A DNA stretch of 5,710 nucleotides from Thermoflexus sp. (GTDB lineage: Bacteria; Chloroflexota; Anaerolineae; B4-G1; DUEL01), in assembly GCA_028276215.1 (NCBI GenBank), contig JAPYWT010000181.1, positions 1 to 5,710 on the forward strand, read 5' to 3'. This document shows, in pieces, positions 1 to 5,707 of this stretch; position 1 is the first letter of the stretch; each line of letters starts with the position of its first letter. The notes below the pieces were generated by a model. The model did not search any database. It saw nothing but the letters and a program-made list of their open reading frames with translations, and was not told the origin of the DNA. Made by a program: the position numbers and the translations under genes.

Positions 1-939
1 GCCGGGATTGACGACCAGGTGCTCCTGAAGTCCGATGGTTTCCCCACCTACCACCTGGCCGTCGTGGTGGACGACCACTATATGAAGGTGACCCACGTCA
101 TCCGGGGGGATGACTGGGTGCCCAGCACGCCGAAACACGTCCTGCTGTACCAGGCCATGGGGTGGGAGATGCCCGTCTTCTGCCACGTCCCGCTGGTGAC
201 GATGCCCGGCGGCAAGAAACTGGCCAAGCGGGAGGGGGCCACGTCCATCACGGAGTTCCGGCGGCAGGGCTACCTGGCGGAGGCGCTGCTGAACTTCCTG
301 GCCCTTCTGGGCTGGGCGCCGGGCGAGGGGGAGACGCAGGAGATTTTCAGCCGGGAGGAGTTAATAGAACGGTTTGATCTCTACCGGGTCAACCGGGCCC
401 CGGCGGCCTTCTCCTACGACAAACTGGACTGGATGAACGGGGTCTACATCCGCAGTTTCTCCCCGGACGACCTGCTGGAGCGGCTGCTCCCCTTCTGGCA
501 GGAGGCCGGGCTGGTGCCCGTGCCGTGCCCACCGGAGACGCGCGCCGTCCTGCGGCGCATCGTCCCCCTGATCCAGGAGCGCATCAAGCATCTGACCGAT
601 GTGGTGGAGATGACGGACTTCTTCTTCGTGGACATCGCGCCGCCTCCGGCGGAGGCACTGTTGGAGGGAGGCCTGGATGCCGGACGGGCGGCGGAGGTCC
701 TGCGGCGGGCGCGGGAGGTGCTGGCGAATGTGCCCGATTTCAGCGAGGAGTCCATAGAGCCGCCGTTGCGCGCGCTGGTGGCGGAGTTGGGCCTGAACAA
801 TCGGCAGGTCTTCGGCCTCATCCGCATCGCCACCACCGGCAAGGCCGTCTCCCCGCCGCTCTTCGGCACCCTCAGCATTCTGGGGCGGGAACGGGTGCTG
901 GCCCGCCTGGAGGCCGCCGAGCGGCAGTTGGAAAGGTGA
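1..939 (+). CDS. gltX: Glutamyl-tRNA synthetase, C-terminal 312 residues (5' end outside window)
   Basis: This cytoplasmic class I aminoacyl-tRNA synthetase charges tRNA-Glu with glutamate using ATP. The reading frame is open from base 1, so the gene starts upstream and the N-terminal Rossmann half with the HIGH motif is missing; about one third of a typical 470-500 residue protein is absent. Visible parts are the DGxPTYHLAVVVDD segment, THVIRGDDW followed by STPKH, and the KMSKS-class loop, which reads KLAKR (bases 217-231). Then come the GYLAEALLNFLALLGW segment, the helical domain, and a C-terminal anticodon-binding region ending in LNNRQVFGLIRIATTG and ILGRERVLARLE, so the 3' end is intact. 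The usual serine of the KLSKR loop is alanine here. The TGA stop is 25 bp before the next start, so read-through into the DUF4058 gene is possible. A GTG at 19 is only an internal valine codon. The family call is very secure; discriminating versus non-discriminating specificity cannot be judged. Confidence 0.97.
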   Translation, partial: AGIDDQVLLKSDGFPTYHLAVVVDDHYMKVTHVIRGDDWVPSTPKHVLLYQAMGWEMPVFCHVPLVTMPGGKKLAKREGATSITEFRRQGYLAEALLNFLALLGWAPGEGETQEIFSREELIERFDLYRVNRAPAAFSYDKLDWMNGVYIRSFSPDDLLERLLPFWQEAGLVPVPCPPETRAVLRRIVPLIQERIKHLTDVVEMTDFFFVDIAPPPAEALLEGGLDAGRAAEVLRRAREVLANVPDFSEESIEPPLRALVAELGLNNRQVFGLIRIATTGKAVSPPLFGTLSILGRERVLARLEAAERQLER

Positions 940-964
940 CTGTCCCCTTATCGGGAGGTGAGAC

Positions 965-1768
965 ATGCCAGGCCCCTTCCCCGGAATGGACCCGTATCTG
1001 GAGGACCCGGCCCATTGGCCGGATGTCCATCAGCGGTTGATTACGTACATTGCAGACACCATCGGCCCCCCTCTGCGCCCTCGCTATCACGCCCGCATTG
1101 GTGAGCGCGTCTACATCCTGGAACCCCCACACCTCTTCTACCCGGACGTGACGATTATCCGGCAGCCGCTGACGGTGCGGGAGCCTGCTCCGGTCTATGC
1201 GGCCACCGCCGAGGCGGAGACCGAGGTCGTGGACTTGCCGGTCCTGGTAACGTTGCCCCCGGTGGAGCACCGGGAGCCCTACCTGGAGATCGTTCACGCT
1301 GCCGGGGGCGAGGTGGTGACGGTCATTGAGGTGCTCAGTCCGGCCAACAAGGCCCCGGGGGAGGGCCACCGCCTCTACCGCTCCAAACAGCAGGAACTGC
1401 TGGATACCCCCATCCACCTGGTGGAGATAGACCTGCTCTCCTCCGGTCTGCACACGGTGGCGCTGTCGGAGGAAGGGCGCGCCGAACTGCCCCCGCACCG
1501 GTATCTCATCTGCGTCCGGCGGGGGCCGGAGCGGCGCCGCTTTGAGGTGTACCCCATCCCCCTGAGCCGGCGGCTCCCCCGGATGCGCATCCCCCTGAAG
1601 GAGCCCGACCCGGATGTGGTGCTGGACGTCCAGGCTGTCCTGGACCGCTGCTACGACAACGGCGGGTACGCCGACCTGATAGACTACCGCCGCCCGCCGT
1701 CCGCGCCCCTCTCCCCCGAAGAGGCCGCCTGGGTGGACGGCCTCCTGCGCGGGAAGGGGTTGCGGTAG
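965..1768 (+). CDS. DUF4058 family protein (267 aa), function unknown
   Basis: The N-terminus MPGPFPGMDPYLEDPAHWPD is the hallmark opening of the DUF4058 family, widespread in cyanobacteria, planctomycetes and Chloroflexota and without an assigned function. The length of 267 residues is in the family range and looks complete. The start is fixed by GGAGG at 954-958, six bases before the ATG. There is no signal peptide or membrane segment, so it is probably cytosolic. Conserved-looking blocks are YPDVT (residues 59-63), YLEI (106-109), VIEVLSPANK (120-129), K141 and HLVEIDLL (151-158). The order PD, then EVLSP followed by K, then an acidic strand resembles Uma2/DUF820 proteins of the PD-(D/E)XK nuclease-like fold; this similarity is my inference. 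It lies 25 bp after gltX and ends 3 bp before a palindromic element, so it may be the tail of a gltX transcript. The family call is secure, the biochemical role is not known. Confidence 0.9.
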   Translation: MPGPFPGMDPYLEDPAHWPDVHQRLITYIADTIGPPLRPRYHARIGERVYILEPPHLFYPDVTIIRQPLTVREPAPVYAATAEAETEVVDLPVLVTLPPVEHREPYLEIVHAAGGEVVTVIEVLSPANKAPGEGHRLYRSKQQELLDTPIHLVEIDLLSSGLHTVALSEEGRAELPPHRYLICVRRGPERRRFEVYPIPLSRRLPRMRIPLKEPDPDVVLDVQAVLDRCYDNGGYADLIDYRRPPSAPLSPEEAAWVDGLLRGKGLR

Positions 1769-1771
1769 CGC

Positions 1772-1812
1772 CCTCACCTCTCCCCCCGACGGCGCAGCCG
1801 CCGGGGGTGAGG
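1772..1812. repeat. Small GC-rich palindromic element between DUF4058 and glycyl radical enzyme genes
   Basis: Outer arms CCTCACC (1772-1778) and GGTGAGG (1806-1812) are perfectly complementary. Inside, CCC (1782-1784) can pair with GGG (1803-1805), and CGGC (1790-1793) pairs with GCCG (1797-1800) around a GCA triloop. The outer CCTCACC/GGTGAGG edge and a GC hairpin with a GCA loop are shared with the larger element at 4597-4700, so this is probably a reduced member of the same dispersed family. It begins 3 bp after the DUF4058 stop and ends 10 bp before the Shine-Dalgarno of the next gene. It has no T-tract, so it is not a canonical intrinsic terminator, although a transcript of it would fold. 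Confidence 0.75.
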
Positions 1813-1822
1813 CCCTGCACAC

Positions 1823-1829
1823 AGGAGGT
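1823..1829 (+). promoter_or_regulatory. Ribosome binding site of the glycyl radical enzyme gene
   Basis: AGGAGGT lies with its GGAGG core five bases before the ATG at 1834. It decides the start: an in-frame GTG at 1807 would add nine residues, but that codon lies inside the right arm of the preceding palindrome and has no ribosome binding site of its own. Confidence 0.85.
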
Positions 1830-1833
1830 CCCT

Positions 1834-4239
1834 ATGGCCGTAGATACCTGCGAAGTGGTCACCCCCACGCTGGTCTGGTCCCCTGCGGAGACCCTCAGCC
1901 CGCGCGTCCGCCGGTTGCGGGACCAGTACTGGAGTTTCTACACCCGCGAGTACACCAACGAGGTCCGCGCCTACACCACCGGCACCCCCTGGGACCACGT
2001 CTACTCCCCCTGGAACTGGACCAACGTCCCCGAAATGGCCCTGTTCCTCAACGGCGCGAGGGCCTACCTCCGGGCCGCCGCGACCCCGGTGGACCTGCCC
2101 CCCGGTTTCTGGAAGGAGCCGCTGGTGGTGCGGCGGGCCCTCTTCTTCCGGCGGGTGGTGGAGGCGTACCTGCCCGTCCGGATTCTGGAGGAGGAACTCA
2201 TCGTCGGCTCCCACTTCAACGCGGCTCTCTCCCGCACCCTCACCCGCGCCGAGGCCCGCCAGTTCGCCCGAATGGAGAAGCGCTTCCTGAAGGAGGCGTC
2301 CCGGCTGGACCGGCTGGGGGTGGGCAACTGCGGCGCCGTCCCGGGCCACCTGATCCCCAACTACCCCCGCGTCCTGCGGGAGGGATTCCGGGCCATCCAC
2401 GCGGAGGCCCGGGCGGTGGCGGATGACCCCCGGGCCATGCCGCAGAAGCGCGCGCTGGCCCGCGCGGTCGCCATCTGCGCCGAAGCCGCCCGCGCCTTCG
2501 CCGCCCGCTACGCCGCCGAGGCCCGCCGCCTGGCCGCCCAGGAGCCCGACCCCCAGCGGCGCGCGGAACTGGAAGAGATCGCCCGCATCTGCGACAAAGT
2601 CCCCTGGGAGCCCGCGGAGACCTTCCACGAGGCCCTGCAGTCCCTCTGGTTCACCCACATGCTGGTCATGGTCGCCGAGAGTTACCCCGGCCCCGGCCTC
2701 TCCCCGGGCCGGATAGACCAGTACCTCTACCCCTACTACCGGGCCGACATAGAGGCCGGACGGCTCACCCGTCAGCAGGCGAAGGAACTCCTCCAGTGCT
2801 TCTGGATCAAGCCCAACTACGCCTACGACTACCAGGGCTGGGTGGGCAACAACCAGGGCATCAACTCCTCCTTCGGCCAACTGGTCACCCTGGGCGGGAT
2901 GAACGAGAAGGGGGAGGACGCCAGCAACGAACTGACCGCGCTGATCCTGGACGTCATTGAGGAGATGAACCTGCTGGAGCCTAAGCCCAACGTCCGCCTC
3001 CACGCCCGCACCCCCGACTGGCTCCTGCAGAGGGTGGTGGACATGGTCGCCAATGCCCAGGGGAGCCCGTTCCTCCTGAACTTTGACGAGAACTCCATCG
3101 CGGGCCTGCGCTGGGAGGGACTGCCAGAGGAGAAACTGTGGGACTACGCCCCCGTAGGCTGTCTGGAGAACACCCTCCAGGGGTGCGACCGCTCCGGGAC
3201 GGTGGACGTCAACCTGAACATCGCCAAGGCCGTGGAACTGGCCCTCCACGACGGGCGGGACGCCGCCACGGGCGAACAGGTCGGCCCCCGGACGGGCGAC
3301 CCCCGCACCTTCGCCACCTTTGAGCAGTTCTTTGAGGCCTTCCAGCGGCAACTGAAGGCCATCCTGGAGCAACTGATCGCCGCCAACGACATCGCCGATA
3401 CCGGTCGGGCCCGCTTTGAGCCCACCCCCTACCTGAGCGCCCTGGTGGACGGCTGTCTGGAGAGCGGGAAGGACATCACCGCGGGGGGTGCCCGCTACAA
3501 CTTCGTCACCGTGGAGGGGGTCGCCCTGGCGACGGCGGCGGACAGTCTGGCCGCGATCAAGAAACTGGTCTACGACGAGAGGGCCGTGAGTATGGACGAA
3601 CTCCTCCGCGCTCTGGACGCCAACTTTGAGGGGTACGAGTCGCTCCGCCAGATGCTCCTGCACAAGGCCCCCAAGTACGGCAACGACGACCCGGAGGCCG
3701 ACGAGATTGCCCGGCGGGTCAGCCAGTTCTGGACAACGGAGGCGTTCCGCCACACCACGCCGGAGACGGGCAAACGGTACCGGGGCGGCTACCTCTCGTG
3801 GAACTACTGGGTGGCCTACGCGCCCCGCACCGCGGCGACCCCCGACGGTCGTCGGCGCGGCCAGTTCCTCTCCAACGGCGTCTGTCCGGTCAACGGCGCC
3901 GACCGGAACGGGCCGACGGCGGTCATCCGCAGCGTGGGCCGTCTGGGCCTGGAGACGGCGCCCAACGGCGCGTCCCACACGATGAGTTTCTCCCCCAGCC
4001 TGCTGCGCAGTCCGGAGAACCGGACCAAACTGGCGGCGCTCCTGCGGGCCTACGGGAAGGTCGGCGGCACCTGCCTGCAACTGAACGTCATCAGCCCGGA
4101 GACGCTGCGGGCCGCCCAGCGGAACCCCGACGCCTACCGCAACCTGCTGGTCCGGGTGACCGGCTACAATGCCTACTTCGTCACCCTGGGCAAGGAGATA
4201 CAGGACGAAATCATCGCCCGCGAGAGCCACGCGCTTTGA
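1834..4239 (+). CDS. Glycyl radical enzyme, pyruvate formate-lyase family (801 aa), substrate unknown
   Basis: This is an oxygen-sensitive radical enzyme of the PFL/choline TMA-lyase/hydroxyproline dehydratase superfamily. An activated glycine relays a radical to an active-site cysteine, which attacks the substrate. The PFL-like domain fills roughly residues 20-650. It includes EEELIVGSHF, PGHLIPNY (170-177), NFDENS (416-421) and the cysteine loop VGCLENTLQG with Cys443 and Glu445. The glycine radical domain follows, with ATPDGRR (around 668-674), NGPTAVIRSV, and the C-terminal RVTGYNA with radical Gly777, 24 residues from the end. All key residues are present and the length is normal, so the enzyme should be active once activated. 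Cys-x-Glu occurs in eliminases such as CutC and glycerol dehydratase but also in arylacetate decarboxylases, so it does not settle the reaction. No radical SAM activase lies in the window, although these enzymes usually have one adjacent. There is no signal peptide, as expected for a cytosolic enzyme. Confidence 0.95.
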   Translation: MAVDTCEVVTPTLVWSPAETLSPRVRRLRDQYWSFYTREYTNEVRAYTTGTPWDHVYSPWNWTNVPEMALFLNGARAYLRAAATPVDLPPGFWKEPLVVRRALFFRRVVEAYLPVRILEEELIVGSHFNAALSRTLTRAEARQFARMEKRFLKEASRLDRLGVGNCGAVPGHLIPNYPRVLREGFRAIHAEARAVADDPRAMPQKRALARAVAICAEAARAFAARYAAEARRLAAQEPDPQRRAELEEIARICDKVPWEPAETFHEALQSLWFTHMLVMVAESYPGPGLSPGRIDQYLYPYYRADIEAGRLTRQQAKELLQCFWIKPNYAYDYQGWVGNNQGINSSFGQLVTLGGMNEKGEDASNELTALILDVIEEMNLLEPKPNVRLHARTPDWLLQRVVDMVANAQGSPFLLNFDENSIAGLRWEGLPEEKLWDYAPVGCLENTLQGCDRSGTVDVNLNIAKAVELALHDGRDAATGEQVGPRTGDPRTFATFEQFFEAFQRQLKAILEQLIAANDIADTGRARFEPTPYLSALVDGCLESGKDITAGGARYNFVTVEGVALATAADSLAAIKKLVYDERAVSMDELLRALDANFEGYESLRQMLLHKAPKYGNDDPEADEIARRVSQFWTTEAFRHTTPETGKRYRGGYLSWNYWVAYAPRTAATPDGRRRGQFLSNGVCPVNGADRNGPTAVIRSVGRLGLETAPNGASHTMSFSPSLLRSPENRTKLAALLRAYGKVGGTCLQLNVISPETLRAAQRNPDAYRNLLVRVTGYNAYFVTLGKEIQDEIIARESHAL

Positions 4240-4247
4240 AAAATTCA

Positions 4248-4305
4248 CACGAAGACACAAAGACACGAAGAAAGAGTTGATCCTTCGTGTCCTCGTGTCC
4301 TGGTG
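4248..4305. repeat. 'cacgaagacacaaag' inverted repeat, copy A
   Basis: The left arm (4248-4271) and right arm (4282-4305) are inverted copies matching at 19 of 24 positions, with a 10-base loop. The left arm is itself made of near-tandem units (CACGAAGA, CACAAAGA, CACGAAGA). It begins a few bases after the glycyl radical enzyme stop. The stretch 4246-4273 matches 5636-5663 in copy B at 25 of 28 positions. The motif is much less GC-rich than the genes around it. It is probably a dispersed non-coding repeat that can fold at the 3' end of transcripts; there is no T-tract to make it a standard terminator. Apart from this repeat, 4240-4332 holds only a weak Shine-Dalgarno (GAGG at 4323-4326) for the next gene. 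Confidence 0.8.
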
Positions 4306-4332
4306 GTTTGACCTGAACCAGTGAGGCCCCCT

Positions 4333-4698
4333 ATGCCCCCGAACTTCTGGGTAGACACAGCGGGCTGGGTTGGCGTCGCCGCCCTGCTGGCGGCCTACGC
4401 GTTGGTCTCCACGCGCCGCCTGGAAGGCGATTCGCCCCTCTACCAGGCCCTGAACGCGCTGGGAAGTCTGCTGCTCATCGTGAACTCTGGCTACTACCGG
4501 GCCCTCCCCTCGGTGGGCATCAACGTCGCCTGGATTGGCATCGCTCTCTACGCCCTGGCGCGGTACCGCAGACGAAGGCGCGACGTAACTATTCAGCCTC
4601 ACCCCACCCCCAGCGGCTTCGCCGCTACCCCCTCCCCTCTCCTGACCGAAGGTCAGGAGAGGGGAGGGGGTGCCGCCGCAGGCGGCGGGGAGGGGTGA
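4333..4698 (+). CDS. CBU_0592-type small membrane protein (121 aa) with repeat-derived C-terminus
   Basis: This is a short inner-membrane protein of unknown function. Three hydrophobic segments are visible at about residues 9-26, 38-56 and 59-77, followed by an arginine cluster (79-83) that should lie on the cytoplasmic side. The pattern GWxGxxALLxAYALVS, LYQALNALGS and ALPSVGINVAWIGIALYAL is the signature I associate with CBU_0592-family membrane proteins, which are normally about 80-95 residues. The ATG at 4333 has a modest GAGG six bases upstream; an in-frame GTG at 4321 overlaps that site and is less likely. Residues 89-121, rich in Pro and then Gly, are encoded entirely by the palindromic element at 4597-4700, and the stop TGA falls in its right outer arm. 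The native domain therefore ends near residue 85 and the tail looks acquired. The family call is fairly good; the tail is probably disordered. Confidence 0.82.
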   Translation: MPPNFWVDTAGWVGVAALLAAYALVSTRRLEGDSPLYQALNALGSLLLIVNSGYYRALPSVGINVAWIGIALYALARYRRRRRDVTIQPHPTPSGFAATPSPLLTEGQERGGGAAAGGGEG

Positions 4699-4700
4699 GG
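4597..4700. repeat. 104-bp cloverleaf-like palindromic element
   Basis: Four nested palindromes fit together almost without gaps. An outer 14-bp stem (4597-4610 with 4687-4700, one A-A mismatch) encloses three perfect hairpins: 6 bp with a TTC loop (4612-4626), 21 bp with a GAA loop (4627-4671) and 6 bp with a GCA loop (4672-4686). Only C4611 is unpaired at the junction. The edges are CCTCACCCC and GGGGTGAGG. It covers the last 33 codons and the stop of the membrane-protein gene and ends 48 bp before the next start. The exact complementarity and the related element at 1772-1812 suggest a dispersed palindromic repeat rather than a gene-specific RNA. No transposase, target-site duplication or T-tract is evident. 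Confidence 0.88.
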
Positions 4701-4748
4701 TGTGCCCAGGGAGGACGATTTCAACCGGCGTGAACGTCAGGAGTCCGT

Positions 4749-5633
4749 ATGCCCGAGATTTCTGTTCTGCCCGAACGATGCACCCGCTGCGGCGCGTGCG
4801 TGGCCCTCTGTACCGGCCGCGTCTTCCGCCAGGAACCGGACCGGGTCGTCGTCGCCGATGCAGCGGCCTGCTGGCTCTGCGGCCACTGCGTCGCCGTCTG
4901 CCCCGCCGACGCCGTTCTCCACAGCGAGTACCCGCTGGAGGACTGCTCGCCCCTGGACCCGACCCGCCTGCCGTCGGCGGAGGCGCTGGAATGGGCCCTG
5001 CGCGCCCGCCGCTCCGCGCGCGTCTTCCGGGACCGGCCCGTGCCCCGGGAGGTGGTCCGGGAACTGGTGGATGCCGGCCGGTGGGCTCCCAGCGCCAGCA
5101 ACGCCCAGCCGGTGGACTGGCTGGCCATAGACGACCCGGCCCGCATCGCCGCGCTCAGTGCGCAGACCGTCGCTGTCTTGGCCCAGACGGCGCGCCTGCT
5201 GCGCAACCCCCCGGTCCGCTTCCTGCTGCGCCTGACGGTGGGCGCCGAACAGGTGCGGAAGGGCATGGAGAGTGTGCCGGACTTTGAACGACTGGCCCAG
5301 CGCCACGCGCAGGGGGAGGACCCCATTTTCTTCCACGCGCCCGTCGTCCTCATCGCCCACGTCCCCCGGGACGACTACTTCGGGCGGGAGGACGCCACGT
5401 ACGCGGCCTACAACGTGATGCTGGCGGCCGCGCTGCGCGGGCTGGGGACCTGCCACATCGGGTACTTCACCGTGGCGCTGGCCCGCAGCGCGCGCCTGCG
5501 GGCCGCACTGGGCCTTCCGCCCGACCGCCGGGCCGTCATCGCGATGGTGCTGGGCTACCCCCGCTACCGGTTCCGCCGCGTCCTCCCGCGCCGTCGGCCC
5601 GAAGTGGCCTGGAATGAAGTGGGGCGCGGATAA
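4749..5633 (+). CDS. Ferredoxin-nitroreductase fusion protein (294 aa)
   Basis: This is a flavin oxidoreductase with its own ferredoxin module. Residues 1-60 carry two cysteine quartets for [4Fe-4S] clusters: C11, C14, C17, C21 and C41, C44, C47, C51. Only the second ends in Cys-Pro; the first ends CT. After a linker, the nitroreductase domain runs from about 78 to 290. RRSAR (87-91) and APSASNAQP (113-121) form the usual FMN phosphate and ribityl contacts. The second half has DPIFFHAPVVLI (191-202), YNVMLAAALRGLGTCHIG (221-238) and MVLGYP (266-271). Such fusions are known in anaerobes and presumably pass electrons from ferredoxin through the clusters to FMN and a soluble acceptor; the acceptor cannot be predicted. 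The start is supported by AGGAG at 4739-4743, five bases before the ATG. There is no signal peptide, so it is cytosolic. It follows the palindromic element by 48 bp, so co-transcription with the upstream genes is uncertain. Confidence 0.93.
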   Translation: MPEISVLPERCTRCGACVALCTGRVFRQEPDRVVVADAAACWLCGHCVAVCPADAVLHSEYPLEDCSPLDPTRLPSAEALEWALRARRSARVFRDRPVPREVVRELVDAGRWAPSASNAQPVDWLAIDDPARIAALSAQTVAVLAQTARLLRNPPVRFLLRLTVGAEQVRKGMESVPDFERLAQRHAQGEDPIFFHAPVVLIAHVPRDDYFGREDATYAAYNVMLAAALRGLGTCHIGYFTVALARSARLRAALGLPPDRRAVIAMVLGYPRYRFRRVLPRRRPEVAWNEVGRG

Positions 5634-5707
5634 CTCACACAAAGACACAAAGACTCAAAGAAAAAATTATAAAAAATCTTCTTTGTGTCTTTGTATCTTG
5701 GTGTGAG
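5634..5707. repeat. 'cacaaagac' inverted repeat, copy B
   Basis: Two 29-base arms (5634-5662 and 5679-5707) are inverted copies matching at 26 of 29 positions, separated by a 16-base A/T-rich loop. It starts directly after the TAA of the ferredoxin-nitroreductase gene. It is more symmetrical than copy A at 4248-4305 and shares its left-arm sequence. A transcript could form a long hairpin, but the right arm is followed by GCAA rather than a T-run, so any terminator role would be non-canonical. It is far more AT-rich than the coding regions. Confidence 0.85.

Noticed and set aside
921..958. Possible REP-like sequence at the gltX end (ggtgactgtcccc)
   Set aside because: It looks vaguely like dispersed repeats I have seen, but there is no second copy and no convincing palindrome in the window, so I cannot support it.
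872..1822. A 316-codon open frame on the minus strand opposite the DUF4058 gene
   Set aside because: Composition is low-complexity and antisense-like, with no family motif. The plus-strand DUF4058 gene has a good ribosome binding site and family signature.
4236..4270. Promoter starting with TTGAAA after the glycyl radical enzyme stop
   Set aside because: No acceptable -10 element lies at the right spacing, and the sequence is part of the stop codon and the repeat arm.
1774..4602. A 942-codon open frame on the minus strand opposite the glycyl radical enzyme
   Set aside because: It is explained by the strong GC bias at third codon positions of the plus-strand gene. The product is Gly/Val/Arg-rich without recognisable domains, it runs through two repeat elements, and the plus-strand gene has all its family motifs.
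4597..4700. tRNA-like gene or riboswitch reading of the cloverleaf element
   Set aside because: The arms do not match tRNA geometry (21-bp central arm, 3-base loops), there are no T-loop or D-loop consensus bases, and near-perfect stems without conserved loops look like a DNA repeat rather than a ligand-binding RNA.
4737..5648. A 303-codon open frame on the minus strand opposite the ferredoxin-nitroreductase gene
   Set aside because: It overlaps the clear plus-strand gene entirely, and its predicted product is an antisense shadow without motifs.
5634..5707. Canonical Rho-independent terminator
   Set aside because: The stem is long and AT-rich, and the right arm is followed by GCAA, not a T-run, so the standard criteria fail.
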